Notes: a model not told the origin generated them from the letters alone. 64,000 bases of DNA from Limnanthes douglasii subsp. nivea (GCA_036936605.1 JAUPFV010000001.1:210597138-210661137); one strand, 5' to 3'. Counted from the stretch's first letter, positions 36,205 to 47,214 are shown. Numbers and translations are program-made.

Positions 36205-38313
36205 ATGTTCACAACCAGAAACGCTCTAGTTAAAGGTGGTTGGTTAAATTTGTCAGAGTTAGAGAGAGTTATGAAGGTAGAAAGAGAGAACCGTATCACC
36301 GTCGGCCTCCCAGTTTCTCCAGGTGAGAAAACCAGTGAACCAACTCAGGATGTCAATCAAGGGTCATCCTCTTCTAAAAACCCTAGGCCCAGACACCTTT
36401 CATTCAAACCAAACCTTCACCCATCCCCTATGGTTCTTTTGTTCAAGAGTCCCAACCTTCTGTGCCTAAAGAAAAAAATGTTTCAAGTATCATAAAACCC
36501 TCTCCCTTTATTGCTATGGGTTCTGATAGTGAGAAGCCTCCGAAAAAGATAACCCCTCACCGGACGACCCACCAAACCAAAACCCAATCCATACCTTCAC
36601 TGCCAAAACCCTCCCGATCAGAGGTATCTAAAGCAACTTCACTGGCAAAGCCATCCGAATCCCAACCTCAACCATACACTAGGTCTTCAGAGGCAACAAG
36701 CACTCAACCATCCGAACAACCTTTTATGCAAGCAACTGAACCCCTTCTTCTAAGGCAAATGACAAACCTTCTACAGTGATGGAAAAGATTATGGAAGACA
36801 CCATCAAGGAGGCTCTCTTCGAAACCGAGGCATCAGGTCAAACGGAAGATGTTTCTTCTGATAAGAAGGGCAAGAGCAAGGTAAAAATCTGTATGACTCA
36901 TCTGGACTCGCTTCCGGAATGCTTAGATTGAAAGGTAGGCCCTTGTTTCAAACACGTTAGTGTCAAATATTTATTGGCCTTACAAATCATCAACTACATT
37001 TACACCCATATTGCTGAGTTGGGCCGAATCCGGACCAAATGACGGATTCCATAGTCTGTAAAGGTAAAGATACCTATTACTCCAGAGACTCTGATGGATT
37101 GCAAGCTTAATGAGGTGGTATTTTTTACCGAAGTGCTAAACTGGGACTCGAGTTCCCATTAGACTAAAAAATTGGGGAACCAATGGGGGATTGATGTAGC
37201 CCTACTTAAAGCTGTAGAGGTTGAAACAATAAGAGAGACTGGAGAGTCGTAGAACCCACCAAAGCCTCCTAAGAAGGACAGGAAACGGAGGGCCAACAGT
37301 GATGAGAAAGCTGCTAAGAAGAAGAAGGTCACCCTGGGAGAATATATAATTCTTCGTCCTTCATAAATCCAACCTCCACCAACCCATGTTGATCCTACCT
37401 TTAAGAGAAAATCCCAACAGATCTCCAGTCCAGAAATATTGTTGGGGGATGGAATGATGAAGTGGAAATCAGTGCCCTTCAAGACATCGATTTATATTTT
37501 AATGATTATGAAAATGATGATTTTGCAGGTCCCTATCGTCCCTCCAATTCTGCCAATATGGTGACCTTCAATGGTAAATCTTCCTCCGTCTCAAGAGAGC
37601 AAGATGTCCTGAGCTACTCCCTCCTCGGTCATATCAGGCCAATACTTGACCTGGAAAGACAGATGAAAAGTCAGACCAACCTTATCAACTTCCTCACCTC
37701 TGACAAGCAATCCCTGTCAAACAGTCTCATAAATGCTCAGCAAATTATAGAGGAACTGAAGAAAGAGATTGAGGCACTGAAGAAGGACACAGAGGATTCG
37801 GAAACTAAGTTAGCCACATCGGGAGCATCCAGAACTGAGCTCCAGACTAAGTATTGTAACTTATAAAAAGACCAGGAAGTGCAGACCAAAGATGGTGCCA
37901 TTCAAAGCTTAACCGATGAGAAGATTAAACTGGAGAGCACTGTTTTGGAGATGACCAAGGAAAAAAAGGAATTAAAGAACCACCAATAGCAAGCTATCCA
38001 AGCGGGTATTGATAAGTATACCAATGAAGTAATAGAATTTTGGGGAAAAGGAGATGATGGGATCAAGTCTGATATGATGTTGTTGTTCCATGAGACCTTT
38101 CCGAAGATGACTCTGGGTCCCCTATGGAAGTACGTGGAATACAAAGACATCCCATTTCATACTCTATCAGATGGTGACAAACGCAACTACTCCAGTGGAA
38201 TCGATTCCACTACCGAGGAAGAAGAGGCAACTGGTGAGAATTCGAGTGCCGAACTCAAAAGTCCTAAAAAAGGTGATGGTGGTGAAGGAACGTACGAATG
38301 GAACAAGCTCTAA
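36205..38313 (+). pseudogene. Opposite-strand gene of the outer element (decayed)
   Basis: Transcribed opposite to the element's gag-pol. It starts MFTTRNALVKGGWLNLSELE, almost the same as the inner copy's MFTARTALIKGGWLNLSELE. The next parts align piece by piece with the inner protein: the SSSSKNPRPR segment, FIAMGSDSEK, MEKIMEDTIKEALFETEASG, a transposon-type domain fragment (ITPETLMDCKLNEVVFFTEV) to about 37160, then a deletion. After it come basic KK-rich sequence, FAGPYRPSNSANMVTFNGKS, a coiled coil (LERQMKSQTNLINFL, EELKKEIEALKKDTEDSE) and the C-terminal MLLFHETFPKMTLGPLWKYV. Frames change several times, with in-frame stops near 37864 and 37987. The deletion removes the region where the inner copy has its intron. 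Confidence 0.8.
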
Positions 38314-38351
38314 GATTCTATCATTTTTTTGTCTTTCCAAACAGTTAATGT

Positions 38352-38440
38352 CCTTGGATGTCCAAGGCACATTTTGTACTGTTATTCGGTTAAAGTCCGA
38401 ATAAGTCCTTTGAAAACCTAAAGTCTTTGGATGGCCAAGG
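38352..38440. repeat. Pair of CCTTGG..CCAAGG stem-loops (outer element)
   Basis: CCTTGGATGTCCAAGG at 38352-38367 and CTTTGGATGGCCAAGG at 38425-38440, each a 5-6-bp stem with a 4-base loop, lie about 40-130 bp past the stop of the opposite-strand gene. The inner element has the same pair at the same place (47072-47087, 47159-47174). They sit between two convergent genes. Confidence 0.7.
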
Positions 38441-38814
38441 CATGTTTTATTTTCCTGTTTGGTTCAAGTCCGAACAGATTTAATTTATCAAACTTTCCTT
38501 TGTTTAATACTTTTCTTTAAATTGTCTATGGCTAATGTCTAAGTAGCCCTAGCATTTCAGAAGTATTGACATGTATTTAATAGTCATCACTTAACCAAAT
38601 TTATCTGATCCACTAAAGACCCAAGATGTTGAACAAGTGATTCACACTTGAATTGAATTGTAGTAAACCCACTCCGAATATTTTAAGAAGGCATCATATA
38701 CTATAGAAGACCAGACGTCTTATTAAAACCTCCACGCGCCACCGGAGTAGGAAAGAGTATGCCCCTAATATTTACATTGATATTTAAAAAGTAAATATTT
38801 ACACAAAAGATTTT

Positions 38815-40304
38815 ACTCTAAATATAACCTGAGATGTTCAATGTTCCATGGGTCTTTCAAATTTTTCCCTTTTTTGTCCTAAACTCTATATGTCCCCGGT
38901 TTGAGCTTTTGACATACCTCATTGGGGCCTTCCCAGTTTGGATCCAACTTACCGAACTGCTTCTCCTTGGTGTGTAGGAAAACTTTTCTTAACACTTTAT
39001 CTCCTGGTTGAAAATCTCTTCTTTTGACCTTGGAAGCAAATCTTCTCATCAACAAACCTTGGTAGTGAGTTGTTCTTAAGTGAGCTTTAACCCTTCTTTC
39101 TTCTATTAAGTCCAACTGATTCCTAATTTCTAACTCATTAGCTTGTTCGGAATAGTTATGAACTCTGTATGATGGTAGAGTAGCTTCCATGGGGGTAATT
39201 GTATCCATCCCATATACCAAAGCAAAAGGTGATTCTTGTATAGCAGCCCGAGAGTAGTTCCGTATGCCCACAACACTTCATGTAAATAGCTTGGCCACTT
39301 CCCCACAACTCCTTCTAGATTCTTTTTTAATCCAGACAAAATAGTCTTGTTGGCAACTTTAACCTGGCCATTTGCTTGTGGATGGAAATGAGAAGAAAAA
39401 CAATGCCAAATACCTCTAGAAGCACAAAAAATCTCCATATCTTTGTTATCAAATTGTGGCCTGTTGTCTGTAGTAATCTTTTGAGGGATCCCAAATCTGT
39501 AACATATATTGGATATGATAAAATTAACAACAGCCTTCGAAGTGGTTCCTGCCAAATAAGCTGCCTCTATCCATTTTGAGAAGTAATCAATAGCAACTAT
39601 AATAGTTCTGCACCCTCCTGATTTCATACGTAGAGGTCCAACTAAGTTCATTCCCCATCGGGCAAAATGTACTTGCTCATAAATAGACTTCATAGGTACT
39701 GCTGGCACATGAATTTCATTGCCATACTTTTAACATGGATCACACTTCTTCACCATTTTTTTAGCATCTGCCATTATGGATGGCCAATAGTACCCAGCCA
39801 ACAACACTCCTCGGGTTAGTTCCATGTACCCACAATGTGTTGAGCCTTCTCCATCGTGTAGTTCAGATATAACAACTTGGGATTCTTCAACCCCCAAAAA
39901 ACGCAAGAGAGGTCTACTAAAGGATTTTTTTTATAGAGAACTAACCTTATGATAAAAAAAACCTCGGCCTTGTGTTTAATCTTTCTTGTCATAACTTTAT
40001 CAGAAGGCAAAACCCCGTTAGAAGTATATTGAAGGAGGGAAAACCTTCAGTCCTTAGGTTGAATCACATGTATGCTCATTCTTTCCCCATCTTCCTTGTT
40101 CTGGCTTGGTTGTATAGGCGGGCATTCTTTTATGTGAATCAGAGGGTAGGACTCAGAATACGCTATATTTGCCAAAGAATTTGCCAGGGTGTTCGCTGAT
40201 CTGAGAATATGCTCATAACAAACACTTTTGAAGTTGGATGCCACTTCTTTCAGGATAAGTAAGTACTTGAGCAGTTGCTCATTCTTAGCCTCGGACTGAC
40301 CTTG
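38815..40304 (-). pseudogene. Outer element pol, second part: RNase H end and integrase
   Basis: This continues the RNase H that is cut at 51117. It begins QGQSEAKNEQLLKYLLILK, then CYEHILRSANTLANSLANIAY at 40047-40304. After a linker come the integrase HHCC-type zinc region (GYYWPSIMADAKKMVKKCDPC, followed by a stop), the integrase core (ARWGMNLVGPLRMKSGG, IDYFSKWIEAA, TDNRPQFDNKDMEIFC, HPQANGQVKVANKTI) at 39130-39708, and the C-terminus (HYQGLLMRRFASKVKRRDF) ending DPWNIEHLRLYL near 38815. D-D-E residues are visible. Stops and shifts make it non-functional. Confidence 0.85.
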
Positions 40305-40309
40305 AGTAT
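40305..40309. repeat. Target site duplication AGTAT (left, inner element)
   Basis: AGTAT precedes the inner element; AATAT follows it at 51112-51116 (one mismatch). Joining CCTTGAGTAT to AATGGATGAG restores the outer element's RNase H frame, which confirms the site. Confidence 0.8.
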
Positions 40310-40625
40310 TGATGAGTCCGAATTCAAAGTGCTCCCCGGAGGGCAATGATTAAAAGACGACGCTGATGTCATTTATGGAATTTAAAAGAAGTAACTTGTT
40401 CGAGAAAGTGGTGCAACTTTCAAGGAGAAAAAACGGCTAAAGTAACCAACCAGGAGGGTGACACGTGTCCCACTAACTCTGACAAGAACCGTTTGGAATT
40501 CGTAACGATTGGTCTGTCCGGGTCCGTCCTCAGTTCTCTTCGAATTGGAAAACCACCTTCTAAATCGGACTGTTTTTTAGTTCTTTGACAAGGACACTTG
40601 TTCAAATACCTAAAAAAGGGGCTCC
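40310..40625 (+). repeat. Aberrant 5' extension: LTR tip joined to 3' internal segment
   Basis: The first 36 bases (TGATGAGTCCGAATTCAAAG...) copy the start of this element's LTR (40626 onward) with one change. At GGGCA (40341-40345) the sequence switches to a copy of 50348-50630, the internal region just before the 3' LTR, including the polypurine tract AAAAAAGGGGCTCC, and then enters the full LTR. GGGCA occurs at both parent sites. The copied segment differs from 50348-50630 by one indel. Confidence 0.85.
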
Positions 40626-41106
40626 TGATGAGTCCGAATTCGAAGTGCTCCCCGGAGGGCAGCCCAAAGTAAATCTCTCCGTAAACCGGACAGGCTCCAA
40701 GAACTTAATTCGGACAGGACTATTGAACCGGGCAGATGACTTCGAACACTGCAAGCCTAAGGCAGTTCGAACTATGACTAAAGTACTAAAAAACCTAAAC
40801 ACTATCTGACTAAGCTACTTGCCCATCTGCTTAAAACTCATGGGTCTTTAAACATGACCCGGGTCCATTAAACTTGACCCGAAAGCCCATAAGGGCCCAA
40901 ATTTCATACTATAAATACCCAACCACCAGCATTAACTATGGGTAACAGAATTTACTGCTGCCAAGCTGTTCAATTCTCTCTCTCCATATTAAAAGCACTT
41001 TGAAACACCCTTAAACACCCACACACCACCGTGAAACACCCTTACGCCGCCTTAAAACTCCACTTGAAATTACCAGCCTACCCTCAGGCTACTTTTATCC
41101 TCACCA
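40626..41106 (+). repeat. Inner element 5' LTR
   Basis: 481 bp, TGATGAGTCCGAATTCG ... ATCCTCACCA. It contains a TATA-like ACTATAAATACCC near 40909, a plausible core promoter for the gag-pol transcript. It matches 50631-51111 except at about three positions. Confidence 0.92.
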
Positions 41107-41109
41107 AAT

Positions 41110-41124
41110 TGGCGACCACAGTGG
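41110..41124 (+). other. Primer binding site of the inner element
   Basis: TGGCGACCACAGTGG begins three bases after the LTR. The outer element has TGGCGACCATAGTGG at the same 3-base spacing. TGGCGAC-type sites are typical of Tat/Ogre relatives. I do not assign the tRNA. Confidence 0.75.
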
Positions 41125-41179
41125 GAGGCGACGGTGCCTGAATCAAGTATTCGAAACCAAGTAAAGAAATTCTGTCCGA

Positions 41180-43522
41180 ATGAATCCGGATAATCTAGAG
41201 CTTCCACCAGCTTTGCTCGAAGTGGTGGAGGAGAACGATGAGTATACTGTCCAAGAGCGCGACAGGTTAAAACTTGAGATAGAAGCTCTGAGGGCTGAAA
41301 AGGCCAAGATGGGCGTGAAAGAAAAATCCAAAGCATCAGCTGCTCACCACACCGATAACCCAAGGGAGCATGAGGTTTCCAAAACTCGTGTGAGCACTAA
41401 GAAGACGCATGCCAACTCTAAAAAGTCTCACCAGTCCAAGCCTGTGGAGAGTTCTGACTCGAGTTCAGAGTCTTCGGACAGCTCTTCGGACAGTGAGGGA
41501 AATGAAAAGTCCTTGTCCTCTAGTAGTGATGAGGGACGAACCAAGAAGAAACAAAAGCAAGTTAAAAAGTATTCCAGAAAAAGAGATCACCATGGAAGAA
41601 TGAAAAGGCATATTGGAAAAGGGTCATCTCACCACCGGAGGTATACGGACAAGATGCTGATGGATCCTTTTGCCTTCCATGATGAGCCAGGTATCTTTGC
41701 AACTCCTAATGAGGATACCGTGTTCAGTCGTGGAAGGAATTGGAGGCAGTCTCCACTGTCTTCTAAAATCCTATCCGGAAACCTCCCCAAGAGGTTTGAT
41801 AGCACCAAGATGGAGAAGTACGATGGCAGTAATGATCCGGACAATCATCTGGAGCAATTCAAGAACTTCATGATGAACTTTGATGATGATGATAAACTAC
41901 TCTGTAGGGCATTCTCCCAATCCTTCACGGGGAGTGCTCTGAAATGGTACAACAGCCTGCCTCAGGGTTGTATTAAAGACTTTGATACTTTTTGGGTGGC
42001 TTTTCGAAGGCAATTCGTGGGGAGTAAGGAGCTGAAGGGTAATGGAGATACCATAATCCATTGTGCCCAGGAACCAAACGAATCATTAAAAGAGTACATA
42101 AGTCGTTTTGTAAACAAAAAAAACGGGTTGGCTGATTGCTTTGAACAGGTGGCAATAGCATCCCTGAGACAAGGTTTGAACCCAGGCAACCTGGCCGATT
42201 CGGTGACCAGGAAGAAGGCCATGACTTGGGGAGGATTGCTAAACCAAGTTGGCAAACAAATAAATGTTGATGAAACAAAAAAGACCAGGGTGCACAGACA
42301 GGTGAGATCCACCCCGGTGGCACCAACTCCAAATCAAAACCAGTCCGGGAACAAGGCAAGAGAAATCGGACAGGGGCATGGAAGGGGAAAAGCTCAGTCT
42401 CAACCAGCTGCTCCTGCACAAAGCCAACAGTCTAGAAACAAAAGAGGTCCATGGGTCCAACCGGAGTGGTTTGCAGAGCTCAAAGAAAGTGTGGCAACCA
42501 TTTTCGATAAAACAAAAGATGAAGTACACTACCGGAGACCGGCAGCCTTGCAGTCTCCCAGAGAACATCGAAATAATTCCTTTTGCCAATACCATAATGA
42601 TATTGGCCATACCACCGATGATTGCATAGCGTTAAAACAAGAGGTACAAAACTTGATTGAAAGAGGGAAGTTGGGTGCATACGTTAAAAGGAGAGGAGGC
42701 AACATGCCTGACAACACTCATAGGATTGGTCCAAGCAACGCTGGCCCGGAGGGGGCTATGGTAATAGTTGAATGGTTTGATGTGGAGTCTGAGTACTTGG
42801 ATCCTGATCCAACCAGAAACAGAGTGGGTACTATTGAGGAGCGTTCTAGATCAGTCTCCGGGCTCATTAAATTCTTCGAGTCACTGACAATCTTCGGAGG
42901 GGACACTATGACAGCTCCTACTACTTCTTCAAGAAAAAGGCATGTTCATAATTTGGCCTCCCAGCTAGAAGGAGGCATGACATCCTATCAATCTCCAAAC
43001 TCATTCCCATTCATAGTTTTCGATGAGGATGATTTGAGAAATATTGCTGGCCCTCATGAGGATGCTGTTGTCATAGGAGCATCTATAGGGGGCAATGAGA
43101 TAAGGCGAATTTTGGTGGATACTGGAAGCTCTGCCAATATCCTTTTTCTAAACACTTACAAGAAAATGAGAAATCCAGCTGTGATACAAAAGTCGGACAG
43201 ATCAATCGTGGGCTTCACGGGCAGCTCAGCCGATGTGATCGGGGAGTTTGAAGAAGAAGTGTTGTTGGGCAGGGGCCCTTTCAAGAAAATGGTTAGAATA
43301 CTCTTCATTGTGGTGGACTGTCCCACCTGTTACAATGCTATTCTAGGGAGATCTTGGCTCTCTAGGATGCATGCAGTGGCTTCGACAGTCCATCAGTGTC
43401 TGGAATATGTTGTTCAGGGGCAGGTTGGGGTTGTCCGGAGCAGCCAAAAAGTTGCAAGAGAATGTTATGCCACTGTCTTGGCTCCACGAAGGCTGGGGGC
43501 AGTCCGTATAAATGACCAATAG
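41180..43522 (+). CDS. Gag-protease polyprotein of the inner element
   Basis: An intact 780-codon ORF. Residues about 1-60 hold a charged helix; a Ser/Asp/Lys-rich stretch follows (to about 150). A retrotransposon gag domain lies at about 210-400 (KRFDSTKMEKYDGSNDP, FTGSALKWYNSLP, ESLKEYISRFVNKK). A zinc-binding CQYHNDIGHTTDDC is near residue 474. The protease active site is LVDTGSSANILFLN near residue 652, followed by LFIVVDCPTCYNAILGRSWL. It makes the particle shell and the protease that cuts it. It ends at TAG 43520-43522, after which the same frame continues into pol. The start is the first ATG after the PBS, matched by MDPNEQ in the outer element. Confidence 0.9.
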   Translation: MNPDNLELPPALLEVVEENDEYTVQERDRLKLEIEALRAEKAKMGVKEKSKASAAHHTDNPREHEVSKTRVSTKKTHANSKKSHQSKPVESSDSSSESSDSSSDSEGNEKSLSSSSDEGRTKKKQKQVKKYSRKRDHHGRMKRHIGKGSSHHRRYTDKMLMDPFAFHDEPGIFATPNEDTVFSRGRNWRQSPLSSKILSGNLPKRFDSTKMEKYDGSNDPDNHLEQFKNFMMNFDDDDKLLCRAFSQSFTGSALKWYNSLPQGCIKDFDTFWVAFRRQFVGSKELKGNGDTIIHCAQEPNESLKEYISRFVNKKNGLADCFEQVAIASLRQGLNPGNLADSVTRKKAMTWGGLLNQVGKQINVDETKKTRVHRQVRSTPVAPTPNQNQSGNKAREIGQGHGRGKAQSQPAAPAQSQQSRNKRGPWVQPEWFAELKESVATIFDKTKDEVHYRRPAALQSPREHRNNSFCQYHNDIGHTTDDCIALKQEVQNLIERGKLGAYVKRRGGNMPDNTHRIGPSNAGPEGAMVIVEWFDVESEYLDPDPTRNRVGTIEERSRSVSGLIKFFESLTIFGGDTMTAPTTSSRKRHVHNLASQLEGGMTSYQSPNSFPFIVFDEDDLRNIAGPHEDAVVIGASIGGNEIRRILVDTGSSANILFLNTYKKMRNPAVIQKSDRSIVGFTGSSADVIGEFEEEVLLGRGPFKKMVRILFIVVDCPTCYNAILGRSWLSRMHAVASTVHQCLEYVVQGQVGVVRSSQKVARECYATVLAPRRLGAVRINDQ

Positions 43523-43528
43523 CAGTTT
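43520..43528 (+). promoter_or_regulatory. Stop codon in readthrough-like context (gag-pro/pol)
   Basis: CAA TAG CAG TTT separates gag-pro from pol in one continuous frame. The outer element has GAT TAG CAG TTA at the same place (52903-52911), which fits the CARYYA readthrough signal exactly; the inner copy differs in the last base. The decayed third element has GAA TAA CAA TTT near 60477. A regulated low-level readthrough to make Gag-Pol is the likely meaning. Confidence 0.65.
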
Positions 43529-46500
43529 GAGGGCCTTTCTGGGGGTGAGGGTGAAATTGATGACCCCAGAGAGACCGCCGGAGTGTTGATCCCTGTTGAG
43601 GAGGTTGAAACACACTGCTTGGAAGAAGGAAAAAATGTCAAGATAGGATCCAAAATGCCATCGATGTTGAAAGAAGGAATGTTGAAATTCTTGAAAGACC
43701 ATCAGCATGTTTTTGCTTGGTGCAATACTGATGTTACTGGAGTTCCATCAGAGGTGATTTCCCATCACCTGTCAGTCCGGAGGGATGTGGCACCGGTGGT
43801 ACAGAAAAGGAGAGCTTTCTCAAAAGAAAAGGCTGATGTCATTGTACAAGAGGTTGACAGACTCACAAAGATGGGGCACATTAAAGAATCTCAGTACCCT
43901 TTGTGGACTGCCAATCCTGTCTTGGTAAAAAAGAAGAATGGTAAATGGCGTATGTGCATTGACTTCACAGACCTCAATCGAGCTTGCCCAAAAGACTTGT
44001 ATCCGGTTCCCCGGATAGATCAGTTAGTAGACTCTACTTCTCGGAACAAGCTACTCTCCTTCATGGATGCCTTCTCCGGGTACAATCAGATCCAAGTGGA
44101 TCCAAAAGATCAAGAGCATACCACTTTTGTCACTGATAGAGGTTTACACTGCTACAAGGTGATGCCCTTTGGTTTGAAAAATTCTGGGGCTACTTATCAA
44201 AGGTTGGTCAACAAGGCATTTGCTGATCAAATTGGAAGAAATATGGAGGTTTACATTGACGATATGATGGTGAAAAGCGTGGATGAGCAATTGCACTTGT
44301 CCGACCTCCAAGAGACTTTTGCCAACTTGGCCAAAGTGAATTTAAAATTAAACCCTGAAAAGTGTGTGTTTGGAGTACAGTCCGGGAAGTTCTTAGGGTA
44401 TATCATAAGTGAGCATGGAATACAGCCCGACCCGGACCAACTCAATGCTTTGTTCCAAATGGAGCCTCCTCGAAACATTAAAGAAGTGCAGCGTTTAACA
44501 GGGAGGTTGGCAACCTTGAACAGATTCATCTCCAGGTCTTCGGACAGATGTGCTCCATTCTTTCAAACCTTGAAGGGTGCCAAAGGGTTTGAGTGGACAC
44601 CACAGTGTGATGAGGCATTCAACGAAATTAAGAAGCATCTGTCCTCTCCCAAGACTTTGTTCAAGCCAGTCGATGGGGAGACTCTCTTTTGTATATCTGG
44701 CTGTTTCAAGTTGTGCCATCAGTGCTGTGTTAGTAAGGGAAGTTGACGGGCATCCTCACCCAGTGTACTACATCAGCAAAAGCTTGATTGATGTTGAGAG
44801 GCGTTACTTGAAACTTGAAAAACTAGCCTTGGCCTTGGTGATAGCTGCAAGGAAGATGAGGCCTTACTTTCAGGCTCATCCTATCGTTGTCCACACATCT
44901 TTCCCTTTAAAGAATGTCCTTCAAAAAGCAGACATTTCAAGCAGAATGACAAAATGGTCAGTAGAGTTGGGGGACTTCGACATAGACTTTGTTCCTCAGA
45001 CAGCAGTAAAAGCTCAAGCTGTGGCTGAATTTCTGGTCGAATTCCATTCTGATAGGGATCCAGAACAACCTGCTGATTCAAAAGACAAAAAAGTGTGGAT
45101 TATCCGAACAGACGGAGGATCCAGTACCATGGGATCTGGGGCAGGAATATGTCTCACTTCCCCCTATGGGGACAACATGTTTCAAGCTATTTGTTTTGCT
45201 TTCAAGGCATCCAATAATGAGTCCGAATACGAAGCAGCTATAGCTGGGTTAAAATTGGCATACATCTGTGGAGCAAAAAGGGTCAAGCTACTAAGCGACT
45301 CCCAATTGCTTGTCCACCATGCTCTAGGCCTGTCAGAGGCTAGAAAGGAGCAATTGGTCAAGTATTTACTCCTCTTGAAAAATGAGGCCTCGAAATTTAA
45401 AGCTGTTGTCTATGAGCACATTCCCCGGGCAGAGAATGAGCTAGCAGACTCATTGGCAACGATAGCATATACGGAGTCCTATCCATGGATCCATGTGCTC
45501 GAAAGCCCTTCTATTCAACTTGATGAAGGTGAAAAAGAGGAAGTCTTTGAAATACAAGTAAACCGGCCTCAAGACTGGAGGTCTCCTCTTATGCAATATC
45601 TGTCCGATGGCATCGTGCCCTTGGATAAATCACAAGCCAGAACATTGAAACACAGGGCACGTGGTTTCATTATGATTAAAGAAGTCTTGTACAAAAAGTC
45701 CTATATCAAACCTCTCCTACGCTGTTTAGGGGATCATGAGTCACAAATGGTTCTCTCTGAATTGCATGATGGTGAGGGATCGGCCCATTGTGGATTTAGA
45801 GCTTTGACAAGAAGAGTGCTTCTCTCCGGATATTATTGGCCATCAATCATGTACCAGCCATTCCTTTGGAATCAATTTCTGAGCCCATCCCTTTTGCTCG
45901 ATGGGGATTGGACTTAGTTGGGCATCTCCCTGTGGCGTCCGGAGGGCGAAAAACCATAATTGTAGCCGTTGACTACTTCTCGAAGTGGATAGAAGCAGCC
46001 CCCTTGGCAGGGACAACATCAAAAGCTGTTATAAAATTCATTATGTCCAACATATGTTGCAGATTTGGTGTCCCCCAGAAAATAACAACAGACAATGGGC
46101 CACAGTTTGATAATAGAGAGATGGAGAGCTTCTGTGCCTCAAGGGGTATTCAGCACTGCTTTTCCTCACCTTTCCACCCACAGGCCAATGGGCAAGTTGA
46201 GGTGGCCAATAGAACAATACTGTCCGGTTTAAAGAAAAACTTAGAAGGGGCTGCTGGGAAGTGGCCTAGTTATCTACAAGAAGTCTTATGGGCCTACCGA
46301 ACAACACCTGGGGCTGCAACACAAGAATCCCCTTTTGCCTTGGTCTATGGAATGGATGCAGTAGCTCCCATAGAGAAGACACTCCCCTCCTTTCGTGTTC
46401 ATAACTTCTCCGGACAGGCTAATGAGATGACAATTAGAAATCAGCTTGATTTGATCGAAGAAAGACGGGTAAAAGCTCATCTTAGAATGGCACACTATCA

Positions 46501-46747
46501 GGGCTTGATGAGAAGCCGGTTTGCTTCTAAAGTTAAAAGAAGGGACTTTCAACCAGGAGATAAGGTATTGAGGAAAGTTTTCTTGCATACCAAGGAAAAG
46601 CTCTTCGGAAAGTTGGCCCCAACTTGGGAGAGTCTGTATACTGTGGTTGAAAGAATCAAGCCTGGGACATACTGGTTGGAAGACAAAGATGGCAGGGTTT
46701 TAACTCACCCTTGGAATATTGAACACCTTCGAATGTACTTGGAATAA
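43523..46747 (+). pseudogene. Pol of the inner element: RT, two RNase H regions, integrase
   Basis: After the stop the frame gives a pol N-terminus, then RT (MCIDFTDLNRACPKDLYPVP, FMDAFSGYNQIQVDPKDQEH, catalytic YIDDMMVK, LGYIISEHGIQPDPDQ). An extra T in the run at 44687-44690 shifts the frame into 44577-45917: the RT-linked RNase H (VYLAVSSCAISAVLVREVDG), a linker and a second RNase H of archaeal type (IIRTDGGSSTMGSGAG, NNESEYEAAIAGLKLA, LLSDSQLLVHHALG). The integrase zinc region reads HCG...GYYWPSIM and jumps straight to VPAIPLES, having lost about 20 residues including the two cysteines, with a second shift. The integrase core (45836-46747) keeps VDYFSKWIEAA, TDNGPQFDN and HPQANGQVEVANRT. 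Confidence 0.9.
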
Positions 46748-47071
46748 AGCTTATGTAAATATTTACTTGTTTAAACATCCATGTAAATATTTGGGGGCAT
46801 ACCGCTTCCTCTCTTCGACGCCACGGAGAGCTTTCAATAAAACTTGATGCCTTCTTCAATAATTTTCTAAGTTTTTGCAAAATTCTGTTGCTTGTCATAC
46901 TACCCGGACTGAAAGGTCTAAAGGCTACTTAAATTCTAGCCAGAGAAGCTAAACACTTTCACAATACAATAACTCAAAGCTACTTAAATTCTGGCTGTCT
47001 AAAGTAAGGCAAATAATAAAAAAGAAGATGGTTGAGTAAAATAAAAGCATTCATTCAACAACTTAAAGTTG

Positions 47072-47174
47072 CCTTGGCCTTCCAAGGACTTTTTGAACAT
47101 GTTTGGCCATAGTACAAAAATCTGTCCGAATAATACGGACACCATCACAAAAAAGGTGCCTTGGCCTTCCAAGG
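47072..47174. repeat. Pair of CCTTGG..CCAAGG stem-loops (inner element)
   Basis: CCTTGGCCTTCCAAGG occurs at 47072-47087 and 47159-47174, each with a 6-bp stem and 4-base loop, between the end of pol (46747) and the end of the opposite-strand gene (47215). Read from that gene both are preceded by AAAGT and followed by CA, as in the outer element. A role in 3'-end formation is a guess. Confidence 0.7.
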
Positions 47175-47214
47175 ACTTTAGTTCAAACAAAAGATAAACA
47201 AAACAAATTATAAA

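Noticed and set aside
40347..41106. Treating 40347-41106 and 50353-51111 as the full LTRs
   Set aside because: The PPT lies at 50617-50630 and the outer element's LTR also starts TGATGAG, so the true LTRs are 481 bp; the extra copy at the left is the aberrant extension.
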